Notes: generated from the letters alone by a model not told the origin. A stretch of 64,000 nucleotides of DNA from Arhodomonas sp051195215 (GCF_051195215.1 NZ_JBNAZM010000005.1:1-64000), one strand, 5' to 3'. Positions 1 through 8,719 are shown, counted from the stretch's first letter. A program made the numbers and translations.

Positions 1-433
1 GCAGGCGATGAAACACTGGTACGCTGACAGGCCCGATCTATTTCACAAAAAGCCACGGAATCGTCCGGGACCTGACAACTAATCCAGTAGGTGACGCCGT
101 CGAGTTCTACGCTGCGCGCCCTCCCGGCGGCGTACCATCGCGTTACGGCCGACCGTCCACTTCTGACCGACAGCGGTCGCTGATGAACGGGTGTGCGTCG
201 TTCGCACGGTGCAGCCGTCCGTCGGCTGCCAGTATGAAGCGGCTTTTGGACAGGCCATCGGCGACCGGCGAATCATCAGGAACGCCGTGGCCTGATCTCC
301 TCGCTCAGCGTACTTGATACCAGGCAACCGACACGCCTGATCCGTGGCACTCGACAATACCTTCCTGCCCGACTATAGAAGGGAAATTCTTCCTGCCACT
401 GCGCAACGCCCGGACGCCGGAGGAGGTAGCGCC
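1..433. other. no gene recognised at the left edge
   Basis: No open frame here resembles a known family. Frames on the minus strand between about 79 and 357 have protein-like stretches but switch frame and carry stops, so this may be decayed coding DNA. The right end holds the ribosome binding site (AGGAGG at 421-426) of the next gene. Confidence 0.4.
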
Positions 434-1306
434 ATGAGCGAACGCCCGTTCGATCCGGCGCAGTGGGAGCAGACGGCCCGGCGGGGCTGGGACTCAGCGG
501 CGTTGGGCTGGAAGGATTGGGCGCCAACCATCGAGGCCGGCGCCCATGTGGTCAACAACCGGCTGGTGGAAATGGCACGCCTTGAAGCCGGTCAGAAGGT
601 CCTCGACATCGCCACGGGCTACGGCGAGCCTTTGGTGAGCGCACTCGAACGTATCGGCGCCACCGGCAGCGCCGTGGCAACGGACCTCTCACCGGAGATG
701 CTCGTGCTTGCCCGTGAGCGGATCACCGAGCTGGGATTCGCGAACGTCGCCTTTCATGAATGCAACGGCGAGACTCTGAACATCCCTGAGACCGGGTTCG
801 ACGCCGCTCTGTGCCGCTGGGGCCTGATGCTGATGGCTGACCCAGACGCGTGCCTTAGACGGGTTCACGAGCTGCTTAAGCCGGGCGGGTATGTCGCCAT
901 GGCCGTCTTCAGCGAACCGCAGAACTCGCCGCTGCTAGCGATTGCGGGCATGACGGTGCGGCGCGAGGTCGGCGCGGGGCCGTCGGCTCCCGGCGAGCCC
1001 AACATCTTCCGGCTCGCCGACGCCGCGGATCTTCAGCGGCGGTTCCATGAAGCCGGCTTCGGCGAGATCGCGCTGGAGCAGGTCTCGGGTACGTATGTCT
1101 ACGAGTCGCCCGAGGCCTACACCCGCTTCATCCAGGACGTCGCCCAGGACATCGTCAGACTCCTCGAGGGGCTGTCGCCCGAGCGACAGACGGCCATCTG
1201 GCGAACGGTCGCCGAGGCGGTCCAACCGTACCAGGCAGAAAACGGCCAGGTTCAGCTTGGTTTCGAGTGTCATTGCATCGCGGCACGTAAACCGGCTGGG
1301 GCTTAG
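434..1306 (+). CDS. class I SAM-dependent methyltransferase
   Basis: A 290-residue protein of the UbiE/Methyltransf_11 type that should transfer a methyl group from S-adenosylmethionine to an unknown acceptor. The SAM-binding motif I reads VLDIATGYGEP near residues 53-63, and an acidic residue ends strand beta 2 in VATDLSPEML. A post-motif typical of the family, LLKPGGYVAM, follows near 150. The frame is open further upstream to 344, but the start at 434 is chosen because AGGAGG lies 8 bases before it. It stands alone, with decayed DNA on both sides, so the substrate cannot be inferred. Confidence 0.85.
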   Translation: MSERPFDPAQWEQTARRGWDSAALGWKDWAPTIEAGAHVVNNRLVEMARLEAGQKVLDIATGYGEPLVSALERIGATGSAVATDLSPEMLVLARERITELGFANVAFHECNGETLNIPETGFDAALCRWGLMLMADPDACLRRVHELLKPGGYVAMAVFSEPQNSPLLAIAGMTVRREVGAGPSAPGEPNIFRLADAADLQRRFHEAGFGEIALEQVSGTYVYESPEAYTRFIQDVAQDIVRLLEGLSPERQTAIWRTVAEAVQPYQAENGQVQLGFECHCIAARKPAGA

Positions 1307-1575
1307 GGCTGCACGAAAGACCAGGGAAGGCCATCAACGGGATGGCTGCGGCTGCTGACGAGCGCCCGACATTGCCACTTGGATCGATGTCGCGTTCGCA
1401 AGGCGCGTCATTCGCCCATGATGACTGCTCGCGGCCCTTCTTCTCCGCCCGGGGTTGAGCGCTGACTACAGCGGCGTTCAGTCCGGACGCCTTTGTTCTT
1501 TGCGTCGCACGGCTATCCCATACCCCCAGCCTGACCGGATTCAGCCATCCGCCGAGTTCCGGCTCCGACCCGTCA

Positions 1576-1752
1576 CCAACTGGACAGAACCACCCGGCGA
1601 TGCAAGCCTGCGGGAAGGCGCAGGAGGGGAACCTCCACCCCCGCATCCCGAAGCTGAAGGGATGGCGTATGGCCGGATCATCCTCGGTTTCATGATCGCC
1701 ACGGCCTTTTTGTCCATGTGGATCCCCAACACGGCGACGACCATCATGATGA
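1576..1752 (+). pseudogene. remnant of a second DASS/SLC13 transporter copy
   Basis: Bases 1671-1752 match 3701-3782, inside the downstream DASS transporter gene, at roughly 90% identity and encode the same membrane segment (GRIILGFMIATAFLSMW). Bases 1581-1620 also match the untranslated leader of that gene (about 3135-3174) at about 80%. So a former second copy has kept its leader and one membrane segment and lost everything between and after. It ends just before the short-chain dehydrogenase. The rest of 1307-1795 shows no other gene. Confidence 0.75.
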
Positions 1753-1795
1753 CTGCATACTTCGCGTACGGATTCAGACTCGGAGAGAACGAATC

Positions 1796-2545
1796 ATGGA
1801 ATTCAAAGACAAGGTCGCTCTTGTAACGGGTGCCGGCACCGGAAACGGAGAAGCGTTGGCAGAGCGTCTACATGCTGGTGGGGCGTCGGTCGTGCTGGTT
1901 AGTCGTCGCCTTGAGCCGGTGGAATTGGTTTGTAGGAGAATTGACCCGAAGGGTGTACAGACTTTGGCGCTCAAGGCAGACGTGCGTGATCCATTAGCTA
2001 TGGCATCCGCAGTGAACCAAAGCATCGAGCGATTCGGGAAGCTCGATTTGGCTGTGAATAACGCTGGTGTAACTGGTCCAGCCGGTGTGCCGGTCCAGGA
2101 CGTAGAACTGGATATATGGCGCGAGGTCATCGACACGGGCCTGACCGGTATCTTCCACTCCATGAAGTATGAGATACCTGCAATACGGGCCAATGGTTCT
2201 GGTGCGATCGTGAACATGTCGTCTGCCAATGGATTAGTCGGGCTAGCGGGCATGGCCGCATACACCGTAGCGAAACACGGAGTAATCGGGTTGACTCGCT
2301 CAGCCGCCCTGGAGTTGGCAGAGTCAAATATCCGCGTATGTGCAGTTGCACCGGGCTACGTCGCAACCCCACGGATAATGGATTCCGGCAAAGAGGTCAC
2401 GGACTGGATGGCGAGCGTGCATCCCATGAAGCGTCTCGCCACCCGGGAAGAAGTTGCTGATCTGGTCGCATATCTATTGAGTGAGCGCGCGGCCTTCATT
2501 ACCGGGAGCGTCCATTCTATAGACGGCGGGTACACCGCACAGTAA
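1796..2545 (+). CDS. short-chain dehydrogenase/reductase (SDR family)
   Basis: A 249-residue classical SDR that should catalyse NAD(P)-dependent oxidation or reduction of an alcohol/ketone. The dinucleotide motif TGAGTGNG is at residues 11-18, NNAG at 88-91, catalytic Ser143, Tyr156 and Lys160 (YTVAK), and the PG turn at 187. The start at 1796 follows GGAGAG by about 9 bases; the frame is open upstream only through transporter remnant sequence. Codon use is less GC-biased than in the core genes, suggesting acquisition by transfer. Its stop abuts the region of the next small membrane-protein gene, so the two may be co-transcribed. The substrate is unknown. Confidence 0.88.
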   Translation: MEFKDKVALVTGAGTGNGEALAERLHAGGASVVLVSRRLEPVELVCRRIDPKGVQTLALKADVRDPLAMASAVNQSIERFGKLDLAVNNAGVTGPAGVPVQDVELDIWREVIDTGLTGIFHSMKYEIPAIRANGSGAIVNMSSANGLVGLAGMAAYTVAKHGVIGLTRSAALELAESNIRVCAVAPGYVATPRIMDSGKEVTDWMASVHPMKRLATREEVADLVAYLLSERAAFITGSVHSIDGGYTAQ

Positions 2546-2586
2546 TGCTATTGCGCATAACCGGAACGTTGGGCGGACGGGAATTT

Positions 2587-3003
2587 ATGAATACTCCAAT
2601 CTTAATTGCCGCTGGAATCGTGTTTCTTGCATTTATGGCTCATACGGTTGTTGGTAATCGAGAGGCACTGAGTACACGGCCCTCGATGGCGGGTGGCGCG
2701 CACGGCGGCGATCCGACCACCGTGGAACGCAACTGGGTCCAGTCCCTCTGTGCCTTCCAGATGGTTACGGTCGATCTTCTTGCGCTGTCACTGCTGCTGT
2801 TTGCGCTGGGTGCTACGGACGCCGTACCCGCAGAACGGGAAGTCGCCGTAGCCGTCTCGGTTTTCCTTGCACTCTGGGGCGGGGCCTGGCTTGTCCAGTT
2901 GCTGGCATTGCGCCGTCGTCTGACGGACTATCTGCTGCTCAGTCAGTGGCTTTTCTGGTTTGTTTGTTCTGGCCTACTGTATTGGGGATCGCAGTCCCTA
3001 TGA
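2587..3003 (+). CDS. small integral membrane protein, family not recognised
   Basis: A 138-residue protein with about four hydrophobic helices (residues ~3-20, ~52-75, ~83-105, ~115-135). No catalytic or binding motif is visible. The start at 2587 is chosen because the protein then opens with a membrane segment; the frame is open to 2545. It follows the dehydrogenase gene by 41 bases, so a shared transcript is plausible. Function unknown. Confidence 0.6.
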   Translation: MNTPILIAAGIVFLAFMAHTVVGNREALSTRPSMAGGAHGGDPTTVERNWVQSLCAFQMVTVDLLALSLLLFALGATDAVPAEREVAVAVSVFLALWGGAWLVQLLALRRRLTDYLLLSQWLFWFVCSGLLYWGSQSL

Positions 3004-3244
3004 GTGGGGCCCAAAAGGAGGGTGGGCGGCGTTCATCCCATCACGTAAGGCGGACGCGTGAGACGCGCCGCTTCGTTCAGCGTCGCTACCGAGAATCCGC
3101 TTCTGGCCGAACTCGAACTCCGGTAGCTCAGGGCTGGACGGGACCATCCGGCGATGAAAACCTTCGTGAAGACGGAGGCGGAATTGGCTTTGACACCCAA
3201 TCCCACAGCCGGAGGCCCAATCCTGGCACCCGGAGGGACATCGG

Positions 3245-4786
3245 ATGGCCCATGACGAGCGAGACGATACGGACCGCGAAGTAGACGTCTCCGAACCCGC
3301 TGTGCATGGAAGCTCTGGATCCGGGAACGGTGCCTTCCCCGAACCGCTCCCCTGGATGCGGGCTGCCGGCCTGATCGGCGGACCGCTGCTCGCGATCGTC
3401 ATTCTGTTCAGTCCCGAGCCCGAGGGCATGCCCGACGAGGCGTGGCGAATGGTGGCGGTGACGGTCTGGATGGTCGTCTGGTGGCTGAGCGAGGCGGTGC
3501 CGATTCCCGCGACGGCGCTGCTGCCGCTACCGCTTATGCCGCTGCTCGGGATCAGCGGTATTACCGGGACGGCGGCCCGGTATGCGCATCCCCTGATCTT
3601 TCTGTTCCTCGGCGGCTTCCTGCTGGCGGCAGCGATGCAGCGGGCCGGGCTTCATCGGCGTATCGCCCTCCACATCGTCACAGCGGTGGGGACGTCGCCT
3701 GGCCGGATCATTCTCGGCTTCATGATCGCCACCGCCTTCTTGTCCATGTGGATGTCCAACACGGCGACGACGATCATGATGTATGCCGTCGGCCTCTCGG
3801 TGATTGCCTTCGTCGCGGAGGAAACCTCCAGCGAGGTGATGGTCAGGAACTTCGGGGTGGCGCTGATGCTGGGCATCGCCTACAGCGCGTCCATCGGCGG
3901 TGTCGGCACGCTGATCGGTACGCCGCCCAACGCGCTTCTCGCGAGCTTCCTCCAGAGCAACTACGACGTCGGGATTACGTTCTTCAACTGGATGCTGCTC
4001 GGCGTGCCGGTGGTCGTCATCATGCTGCCGGTGGCCTGGCTGCTCCTGACCCGGCTCCTGTTCCCGGCACGCAAGATCGCCATCGAGGATCCCCAGCGGG
4101 TCATCGATGAACAAATGGCGGCGCTCGGGCGGATGCGCCCGGCCGAGCGGCTGGTCGGCACCGTGTTCCTGGGTACCGCAGTCTGCTGGATCTTTCGCGG
4201 CCCCATCGCCGGGGTGACCGGGCTGCCCATCGACGACACGATCATCGTCATGGTCGCAGCCCTGGTCCTGTTCTCGGTGCCGGTCTCGCCGGCGCGGGGC
4301 GAATTCGCCCTGGACTGGGAGGCCGCGCGCGATGTGCCCTAGGGCGTGCTGATTCTCTTCGGCGGCGGGCTGGCCCTGGCGCAGGGTTTCTCCGTCAGCG
4401 GCCTTGCCGAATGGATCGGCAATTCGGTGAGCGGCCTGAGAGTGAGCACTCTTGTGCTTGTGCTCGTCGTCATGGCGGCGATCGTCTACCTGACGGAGAT
4501 CACTTCCAACACCGCGTCGACGGCGACGTTCCTGCCGATTCTCGGCGCCGTCGCTATGGGCCTGGAGCTCGACGCCGCCGTGCTGACGGTGCCGGTGGCA
4601 CTTGGCGCGTCCATGGCGTTCATGATGCCGGTGGCGACGCCTCCCAACGCGATCGTTTTCTCCTACGAGCAGATGCGGCTCCGTGACATGGTCCGTGCAG
4701 GCTTTCTGCTGAATCTCATCGCGATCGCGGTCGCGTTCGGCCTGTTCGTGCTGCTCGGGCCGTTCGTCTTCGGCTTCACCCTCTGA
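3245..4786 (+). pseudogene. DASS (SLC13) family anion symporter, interrupted by an in-frame amber codon
   Basis: Together the two parts encode about 513 codons of a sodium-coupled dicarboxylate/sulfate-type transporter of the inner membrane. The reading frame is intact except for one TAG at 4340-4342. It falls in DWEAARDVP-stop-GVLILFGGG, where family members carry Trp, so a single TGG to TAG change explains it. The SNT motifs characteristic of DASS proteins are present on both sides (MSNTATTIMM and ITSNTAST). The downstream part has a GTG at 4346 that could allow re-initiation, but half a transporter is unlikely to work. Ribosome binding site GGAGGG precedes the start. Read-through by an amber suppressor cannot be excluded. 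Confidence 0.88.
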
Positions 4787-4833
4787 AAATCGGTCGCGGG
4801 AGCGGCTGACGCAGGTAATGGTGAAACGATCAC

Positions 4834-5163
4834 GACTTGATTCAAGAACTGACGCGCGGTCACCAAGTCGCTCACCTGCCCACCCCTCATCCGATCGAGC
4901 GGGCATAGGCCGCCAGACAATGGATGATGGTTCGGGCGCCGGATCCAGGTGTCAGCCGCATCCTCGCGCGGCAGCAGAATCGTCAACGCTTCGTAGATAC
5001 CAAGTAGCAGGCTCAACCGCTCCAGCTGATGCACGTCCAACGTACCGTCAGGATGTGTCTTCCAGCGCCGGTAGGTGCTGGTGTTGTCCACCATTCCCGT
5101 GGAGAAGCCTGTGGACAGAGCGGCAATGGCCGCGTCACTCCAGGGAAAGCGACGTCTGATCAC
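4834..5163 (-). pseudogene. orphan fragment of an Xre/MbcA/ParS-type antitoxin (DUF2384)
   Basis: The minus strand encodes a good match to the C-terminal toxin-binding domain of DUF2384 antitoxins: LERLSLLLGIYEALTILLP (about residues 48-65), then W-I-R-R-P-N with P-L-S-G-G, and GGQVSDL near 94-100. The N-terminal helix-turn-helix part is short or degenerate. The original stop is lost: the frame continues antisense into the transporter gene. The RES-type toxin that normally follows such antitoxins is absent, so this looks like a leftover of a toxin-antitoxin pair. Family assignment is from memory of the motif. Confidence 0.6.
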
Positions 5164-5251
5164 AAACTGATCAGTTCGATCAGCCTTGGCAGTTCACGAA
5201 CAGATCGGCGCCGGGCGTGCGCACCTCAGCGCGCTCGCCCGGCATCTGTTT

Positions 5252-5329
5252 CGCAACGCGCCCACGTGCCTTGCCGACAAGCCGCACGACGGCTCTGAGA
5301 CGTGGCAATATTTGTCGAATGGTCAGTAA
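5252..5329 (+). repeat. truncated copy (C) of the dispersed structured repeat
   Basis: The last ~75 bases of this stretch align with the right ends of the two fuller copies. They share GCCTTGCC, then CTCTGA or CTGAGAC, then a CAATAYT box, ending in a degenerate ...AGTAA at 5329. The 35-base terminal repeat corresponds to 5295-5329. No matching left terminus is seen upstream, so this is a diverged half copy. Nothing else was recognised from 5164 to 5597. Confidence 0.6.
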
Positions 5330-5597
5330 CATAATCGCCGGGAACTGTCCGATAAAGGCCGACACGTCCCGGCGCTCGGCGGGACTGGTGCGCCCCCTAC
5401 CCTGGCGTGGGTTTCGAGAGCGGTGTGGCGCGATTACCTGCAACGGTGTACGCGGTGGAACCACGCGCGAACCGTCACGGCACTACTCGCCGCCGTGCTG
5501 TACACCCTTGGATTAGTGGCATTCGGCGGCACGTGAGTCGACGGTACGTGCAGGACTTCCCCCGACGCCGCGTGGCGGTCATTGCGGAGATCGCACC

Positions 5598-6098
5598 ATG
5601 CTAACGCCAATCAATCGAATCCTGATCGCCCGTGCGCGGGCACGCCTGAGCGATCCGCGGGAGTGGCAAACATCGATCGCCGCGCTGGCCGACGACGCCG
5701 GCATGTCCCCTTACCAGTTCATCCGCCTGTTCCGCCGGGTGTTCGGCGATACCCCACACCGGTTCCGGATACGGGCGCGGCTGGACCGGGCGCGGTGGCT
5801 GCTGGCGACGGATCGGGGGTCGGTCACCGACGTCTGCATGGAGGTCGGCTACGACAGTCTGGGCTCCTTCAGTACGGCGTTCACCCGCCACTTCGGCGAG
5901 CCGCCCTCGACATGCCGGCGACGCTTCGTCGCATGCGGCGACGCGCGGCTCACCTCGCCCCAAACGCTGATCCCCGGTTGCTTCGGCCTAATGGGCGGCC
6001 CCGCCCTGATCCGCAATTTCCGAGAAGCCGTCAGTGGGAACGTGTGCGATGCTCCCGGAACAGCAACCAGGGAGCGACGCCCATGCGGATCAAGCTGA
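5598..6098 (+). CDS. AraC-type helix-turn-helix regulator
   Basis: A 166-residue transcription factor consisting mainly of the AraC DNA-binding domain. The first helix-turn-helix lies at about residues 25-70 (IAALADDAGMSPYQFIRLFR) and the second at about 75-110 (VTDVCMEVGYDSLGSFSTAF). No ligand-binding domain precedes it. It overlaps the VOC-family gene by 16 bases; short AraC proteins coupled to a VOC protein are a recurring pair, with the VOC protein perhaps acting as sensor or effector. The tail after residue 110 is poorly conserved. Confidence 0.85.
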   Translation: MLTPINRILIARARARLSDPREWQTSIAALADDAGMSPYQFIRLFRRVFGDTPHRFRIRARLDRARWLLATDRGSVTDVCMEVGYDSLGSFSTAFTRHFGEPPSTCRRRFVACGDARLTSPQTLIPGCFGLMGGPALIRNFREAVSGNVCDAPGTATRERRPCGSS

Positions 6099-6472
6099 CG
6101 AGTATCTTCGTCGACGACCAGGACAAGGCCCTCGCCTTTTACACCGACGTCCTCGGCTTCGTGAAAGCCAACGAGATACCGGCCGGCGAGTATCGATGGC
6201 TGACCGTGAAATCGCCGGAAGGTGGTGACGTGGAGCTTTCCCTGGAACCCAACGCCAACCCGGCCGCCCAGGCGTTCCAGGCCTCCCTCTTCGAGCAAGG
6301 GATACCCATGACCGCCTTCGAAGTGGACGACATCGACGCAGAGTACCGGCGGTTACGCAGCCGGAACGTCGTCTTCACCGTGGACCCGACCGAGGCCGGC
6401 CCTGTAACCATCGCCATCTTCGCCGACACCTGCGGCAACCTGATACAGATCTATCAACTGAACGATCGCTGA
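6083..6472 (+). CDS. VOC (glyoxalase/bleomycin-resistance) family protein
   Basis: A 129-residue protein with one vicinal-oxygen-chelate fold, two beta-alpha-beta-beta-beta modules. It opens with a typical strand (MRIKLTSIFVDDQDKALAFY) and ends with CGNLIQIYQL, where the family often places a metal-ligand Glu; here that position is Gln. The missing acidic ligand suggests a binding or regulatory role rather than a lyase. The start at 6083 follows GGAGCG and overlaps the AraC gene, so translation is probably coupled. Confidence 0.85.
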   Translation: MRIKLTSIFVDDQDKALAFYTDVLGFVKANEIPAGEYRWLTVKSPEGGDVELSLEPNANPAAQAFQASLFEQGIPMTAFEVDDIDAEYRRLRSRNVVFTVDPTEAGPVTIAIFADTCGNLIQIYQLNDR

Positions 6473-6615
6473 TGCTGGCGACTCATGGGCCGCTCAGGGC
6501 GGGGATGGGGAACGACAACACCGCAAAGTCATCGCGCTTCTGGTACTTTCCGCAAACGCGTGGTGTTAGCTGGTTTGCGGTAGTCGAAGCCATGGACATT
6601 GGCAGGGCGTCCGAC

Positions 6616-6887
6616 TCACTAACCTTGCAGGGAGTATTGTCAGGTCTCAGTGGCCGTGTGCGCCGCTGTGGCAAGGCGCGAGGAGCGTGGTGTAGCAAGG
6701 TCTACATGAGTGACGAGCAACGCAGACCACAGCGGCGCACACGGCCACCCACAGGGCGCCACTGTGCGGTGCCTCGGCGGCGTTGCGCTCGCTTGACGTG
6801 AGCCTCGCCACGCCGGCGCTCACGCGCCTTGCCGAGCCCCCGCGCAGTGGCGCTGAGACCTGACAATACTCCCTGCAAGATTAGTAA
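6616..6887 (+). repeat. dispersed structured repeat, copy A (272 bp)
   Basis: The element is bounded by imperfect 35-base terminal inverted repeats (6616-6650 and 6853-6887), differing at only a few positions near the outer ends. Directly inside the left end is a perfect 22-base internal inverted repeat (6650-6671 with 6727-6748) enclosing a 55-base loop (6672-6726). A conserved core follows at 6776-6819. Read on the opposite strand it aligns along its whole length with copy B at 15804-16071. No transposase is encoded and no clear target duplication is seen. The stretch 6473-6615 before it holds no recognised gene. Confidence 0.85.
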
Positions 6888-6889
6888 GC

Positions 6890-7162
6890 ATGGAGCGTTG
6901 CGCCGAGTGCAGTAGCCGAACTCGTTGGGTAGCGCCGTTGACGCCTTGGAACGCGGCTATCATGGCCCTCTACCTCTTGGCGTCCCCTGCTTTGATACTC
7001 GTCGTCACGATCCTGGGCGCGGGTAGTCTCGCATGGTGGCTGTGCCTCTCTGCCGGTGCGCTGTTCGCGCTCTCTCAAGTCGGGCGGCTCTACGTGCGCG
7101 AACTTCGGTGCGAGATCTGCGCCCGCACGGCAAGGCGGCGCGGCCCGCGTTTCATGGTGTAA
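6890..7162 (+). CDS. small membrane protein with two CxxC pairs
   Basis: A 90-residue frame with one CxxC pair near the N-terminus (CAEC, residues 4-7) and one near the C-terminus (CEIC), flanking two hydrophobic helices (about 24-43 and 47-66). That symmetry suggests two cytoplasmic ends that together bind a metal such as zinc. No family was recognised. The ATG lies three bases beyond the end of repeat copy A and no good ribosome binding site is visible, so the gene call is uncertain. Confidence 0.45.
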   Translation: MERCAECSSRTRWVAPLTPWNAAIMALYLLASPALILVVTILGAGSLAWWLCLSAGALFALSQVGRLYVRELRCEICARTARRRGPRFMV

Positions 7163-7172
7163 TGTTCAGGCA

Positions 7173-7706
7173 ATGGCAAAACGCACCAGAATAGCCATCG
7201 TGCTCTTCGCGCTGGTTGTCCTCGGCGGAACAGCTTATTTCGCGGATTCCCACCTGCCCCGCTTATTGGCCGAACCGCTTCCACAGGCCGACGCGGTTCT
7301 GGTGCACAAGGCCGAACGGAAGCTGTACCTGCTCAGAGACGGTGAACCGTACCGGGCGTACGGCATCGCGCTTGGCGCCAACCCGAACGGCCACAAGGCC
7401 CGGGAAGGCGATGAACGCACACCGGAAGGCTCGTACGTGCTCGACTGGCGCAACCCCGACAGCGCATACCACCTCTCCCTCCATATCTCGTACCCGAACG
7501 ACGCGGACAAGGCGCGGGCCGCTGCTCGCGGTGTGCCGCCCGGCGGCATGATCATGATTCACGGTCAAAGGAATGGCCTCGGCTGGCTCGCTGGTATGCT
7601 TCAACGCTGGAACTGGACCGACGGGTGCGTGGCCGTCACCAATACGGCCATGGAAGAGATCTGGCGAGCGGTGCCGAACGGTACGCCCATTACGATCAAG
7701 CCGTGA
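7173..7706 (+). CDS. L,D-transpeptidase (YkuD domain)
   Basis: A 177-residue periplasmic, membrane-anchored enzyme expected to make or modify 3-3 cross-links or protein links in peptidoglycan. Residues 7-24 form a signal anchor. The YkuD domain spans roughly 42-177, with the catalytic motif beginning at His130 (MIMIHG) and Cys152 in WTDGC; most relatives have Ser before the Gly-Cys. The start at 7173 is chosen over upstream in-frame codons because it begins directly before the signal anchor. It follows the small CxxC membrane protein by 10 bases. Confidence 0.88.
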   Translation: MAKRTRIAIVLFALVVLGGTAYFADSHLPRLLAEPLPQADAVLVHKAERKLYLLRDGEPYRAYGIALGANPNGHKAREGDERTPEGSYVLDWRNPDSAYHLSLHISYPNDADKARAAARGVPPGGMIMIHGQRNGLGWLAGMLQRWNWTDGCVAVTNTAMEEIWRAVPNGTPITIKP

Positions 7707-7822
7707 GGCCAGACGACGCGCTATGGTCAACCGTTTGCGAGCACCGGGGCAGAGGGACTCACCCGGCGACGACACACCATCAGTGCGCGGCAACGCTTTG
7801 TCGCCAGCCGCCCGGAGAAGAC

Positions 7823-8188
7823 ATGGACCGCAACCCGGCATTTACCCTGAACAAACCGCGTTCACGCCTTGGCAGGTGGTTCGATGCGGCCGCCTCCATC
7901 CTGATCAGCGCGGCGGTCATCGCGGCCACTGCGCTGATAGGCCTGCGGGCCGCCGACGATGGCGTCGTGCTGGACGATGCCACGCCTCTGGTCAGGCTCG
8001 TCGGCGAGCTGTGGTGGTTGCTCGGGCTGTTCGGTGTCGCCGGCGTTGTCGCCGGGATCTACAGCTTCCGGCTGAAGGATCTTCCCCGCGCTTTCGCGTC
8101 TGCCCTCGCCCTTCTGCTGGCCGTGGGCGCTTACGTCATCGTCCTCCTTGCCGTGCAGTACTTCGCCGAAGTCGGCTGGCCGACGTAA
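7823..8188 (+). CDS. hypothetical membrane protein
   Basis: A 121-residue protein with about three membrane helices (residues ~25-45, ~63-82, ~90-112). A ribosome binding site CGGAGAAG sits about 7 bases before ATG 7823. No motif or family was recognised; the neighbouring L,D-transpeptidase hints at an envelope role but nothing in the sequence proves it. Confidence 0.6.
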   Translation: MDRNPAFTLNKPRSRLGRWFDAAASILISAAVIAATALIGLRAADDGVVLDDATPLVRLVGELWWLLGLFGVAGVVAGIYSFRLKDLPRAFASALALLLAVGAYVIVLLAVQYFAEVGWPT

Positions 8189-8719
8189 TCGATCCTTCCG
8201 TCGTACCCGTCATCGCCCGCCCCCACGCCGAGGGCGCTGAAAACGCGCCGGGGGCCGCTATCTCCTGACCGTCGGGGGCATCCCGACTGCCCCCGTCCAT
8301 ACGACTGGACCTCGTGGTCCCGGTACCGCTCGATGTTACGGACGAACTGTCGAGCCGGCCCGGCGGTGTCCCAGATACGGCACGAACTGTCCCGCCCACG
8401 GTCGCCGGCGCTGTTACAACGCTGAAACGCCAAACCGCACGCCGCCTGCCAGCTCCACCGGCCATGGTGGCGCCACACCGCGGGCGCATCCCCGCAACCT
8501 GCCCCCAGGGGCAAGATCGGCCCGTCAGCGGCTGTCGACGCAGACATCTGACTGGATGGCACGGCATTCGCATAAGCGCCAACCCAAGGGGCACGGCGAC
8601 CGCTCGCCGAACGGCAGCGACCGCTGAATCCCGGTTCCCCGTTGATCATCGGGGCGCAGATTTCAGCCTGGCTTTGACGCCCCGATTTAGAACAGTTTTC
8701 AGGAGGAGGTTACCCGGAT
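8189..8719. other. regulatory gap before the Rieske/PQQ-ADH operon
   Basis: About 530 bases without a recognised gene. It contains the sigma-54-type promoter listed separately (8557-8572) and two TGTTAC half-sites (8334-8339, 8412-8417) at positions where an enhancer-binding activator could act. The right end carries AGGAGGAGG before the Rieske start. Confidence 0.5.
8557..8572 (+). promoter_or_regulatory. sigma-54 (-24/-12) promoter for the Rieske/PQQ-ADH operon
   Basis: TGGCACGGCATTCGCA has GG at 8558-8559 and GC at 8570-8571 with exactly ten bases between. It matches the consensus TGGCACG-N4-TTGCA except for one T to C change in the -12 box. It lies about 150 bases upstream of the Rieske start codon. 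Confidence 0.65.

Noticed and set aside
4340..4342. Pyrrolysine insertion at TAG
   Set aside because: No pyl genes are visible in this window, and the position is a conserved Trp; a point mutation is simpler.
6616..6887. Retron-like msr/msd RNA
   Set aside because: Nested inverted repeats recall a retron, but no reverse transcriptase gene is near either copy and two copies sit far apart, so the claim cannot be supported.
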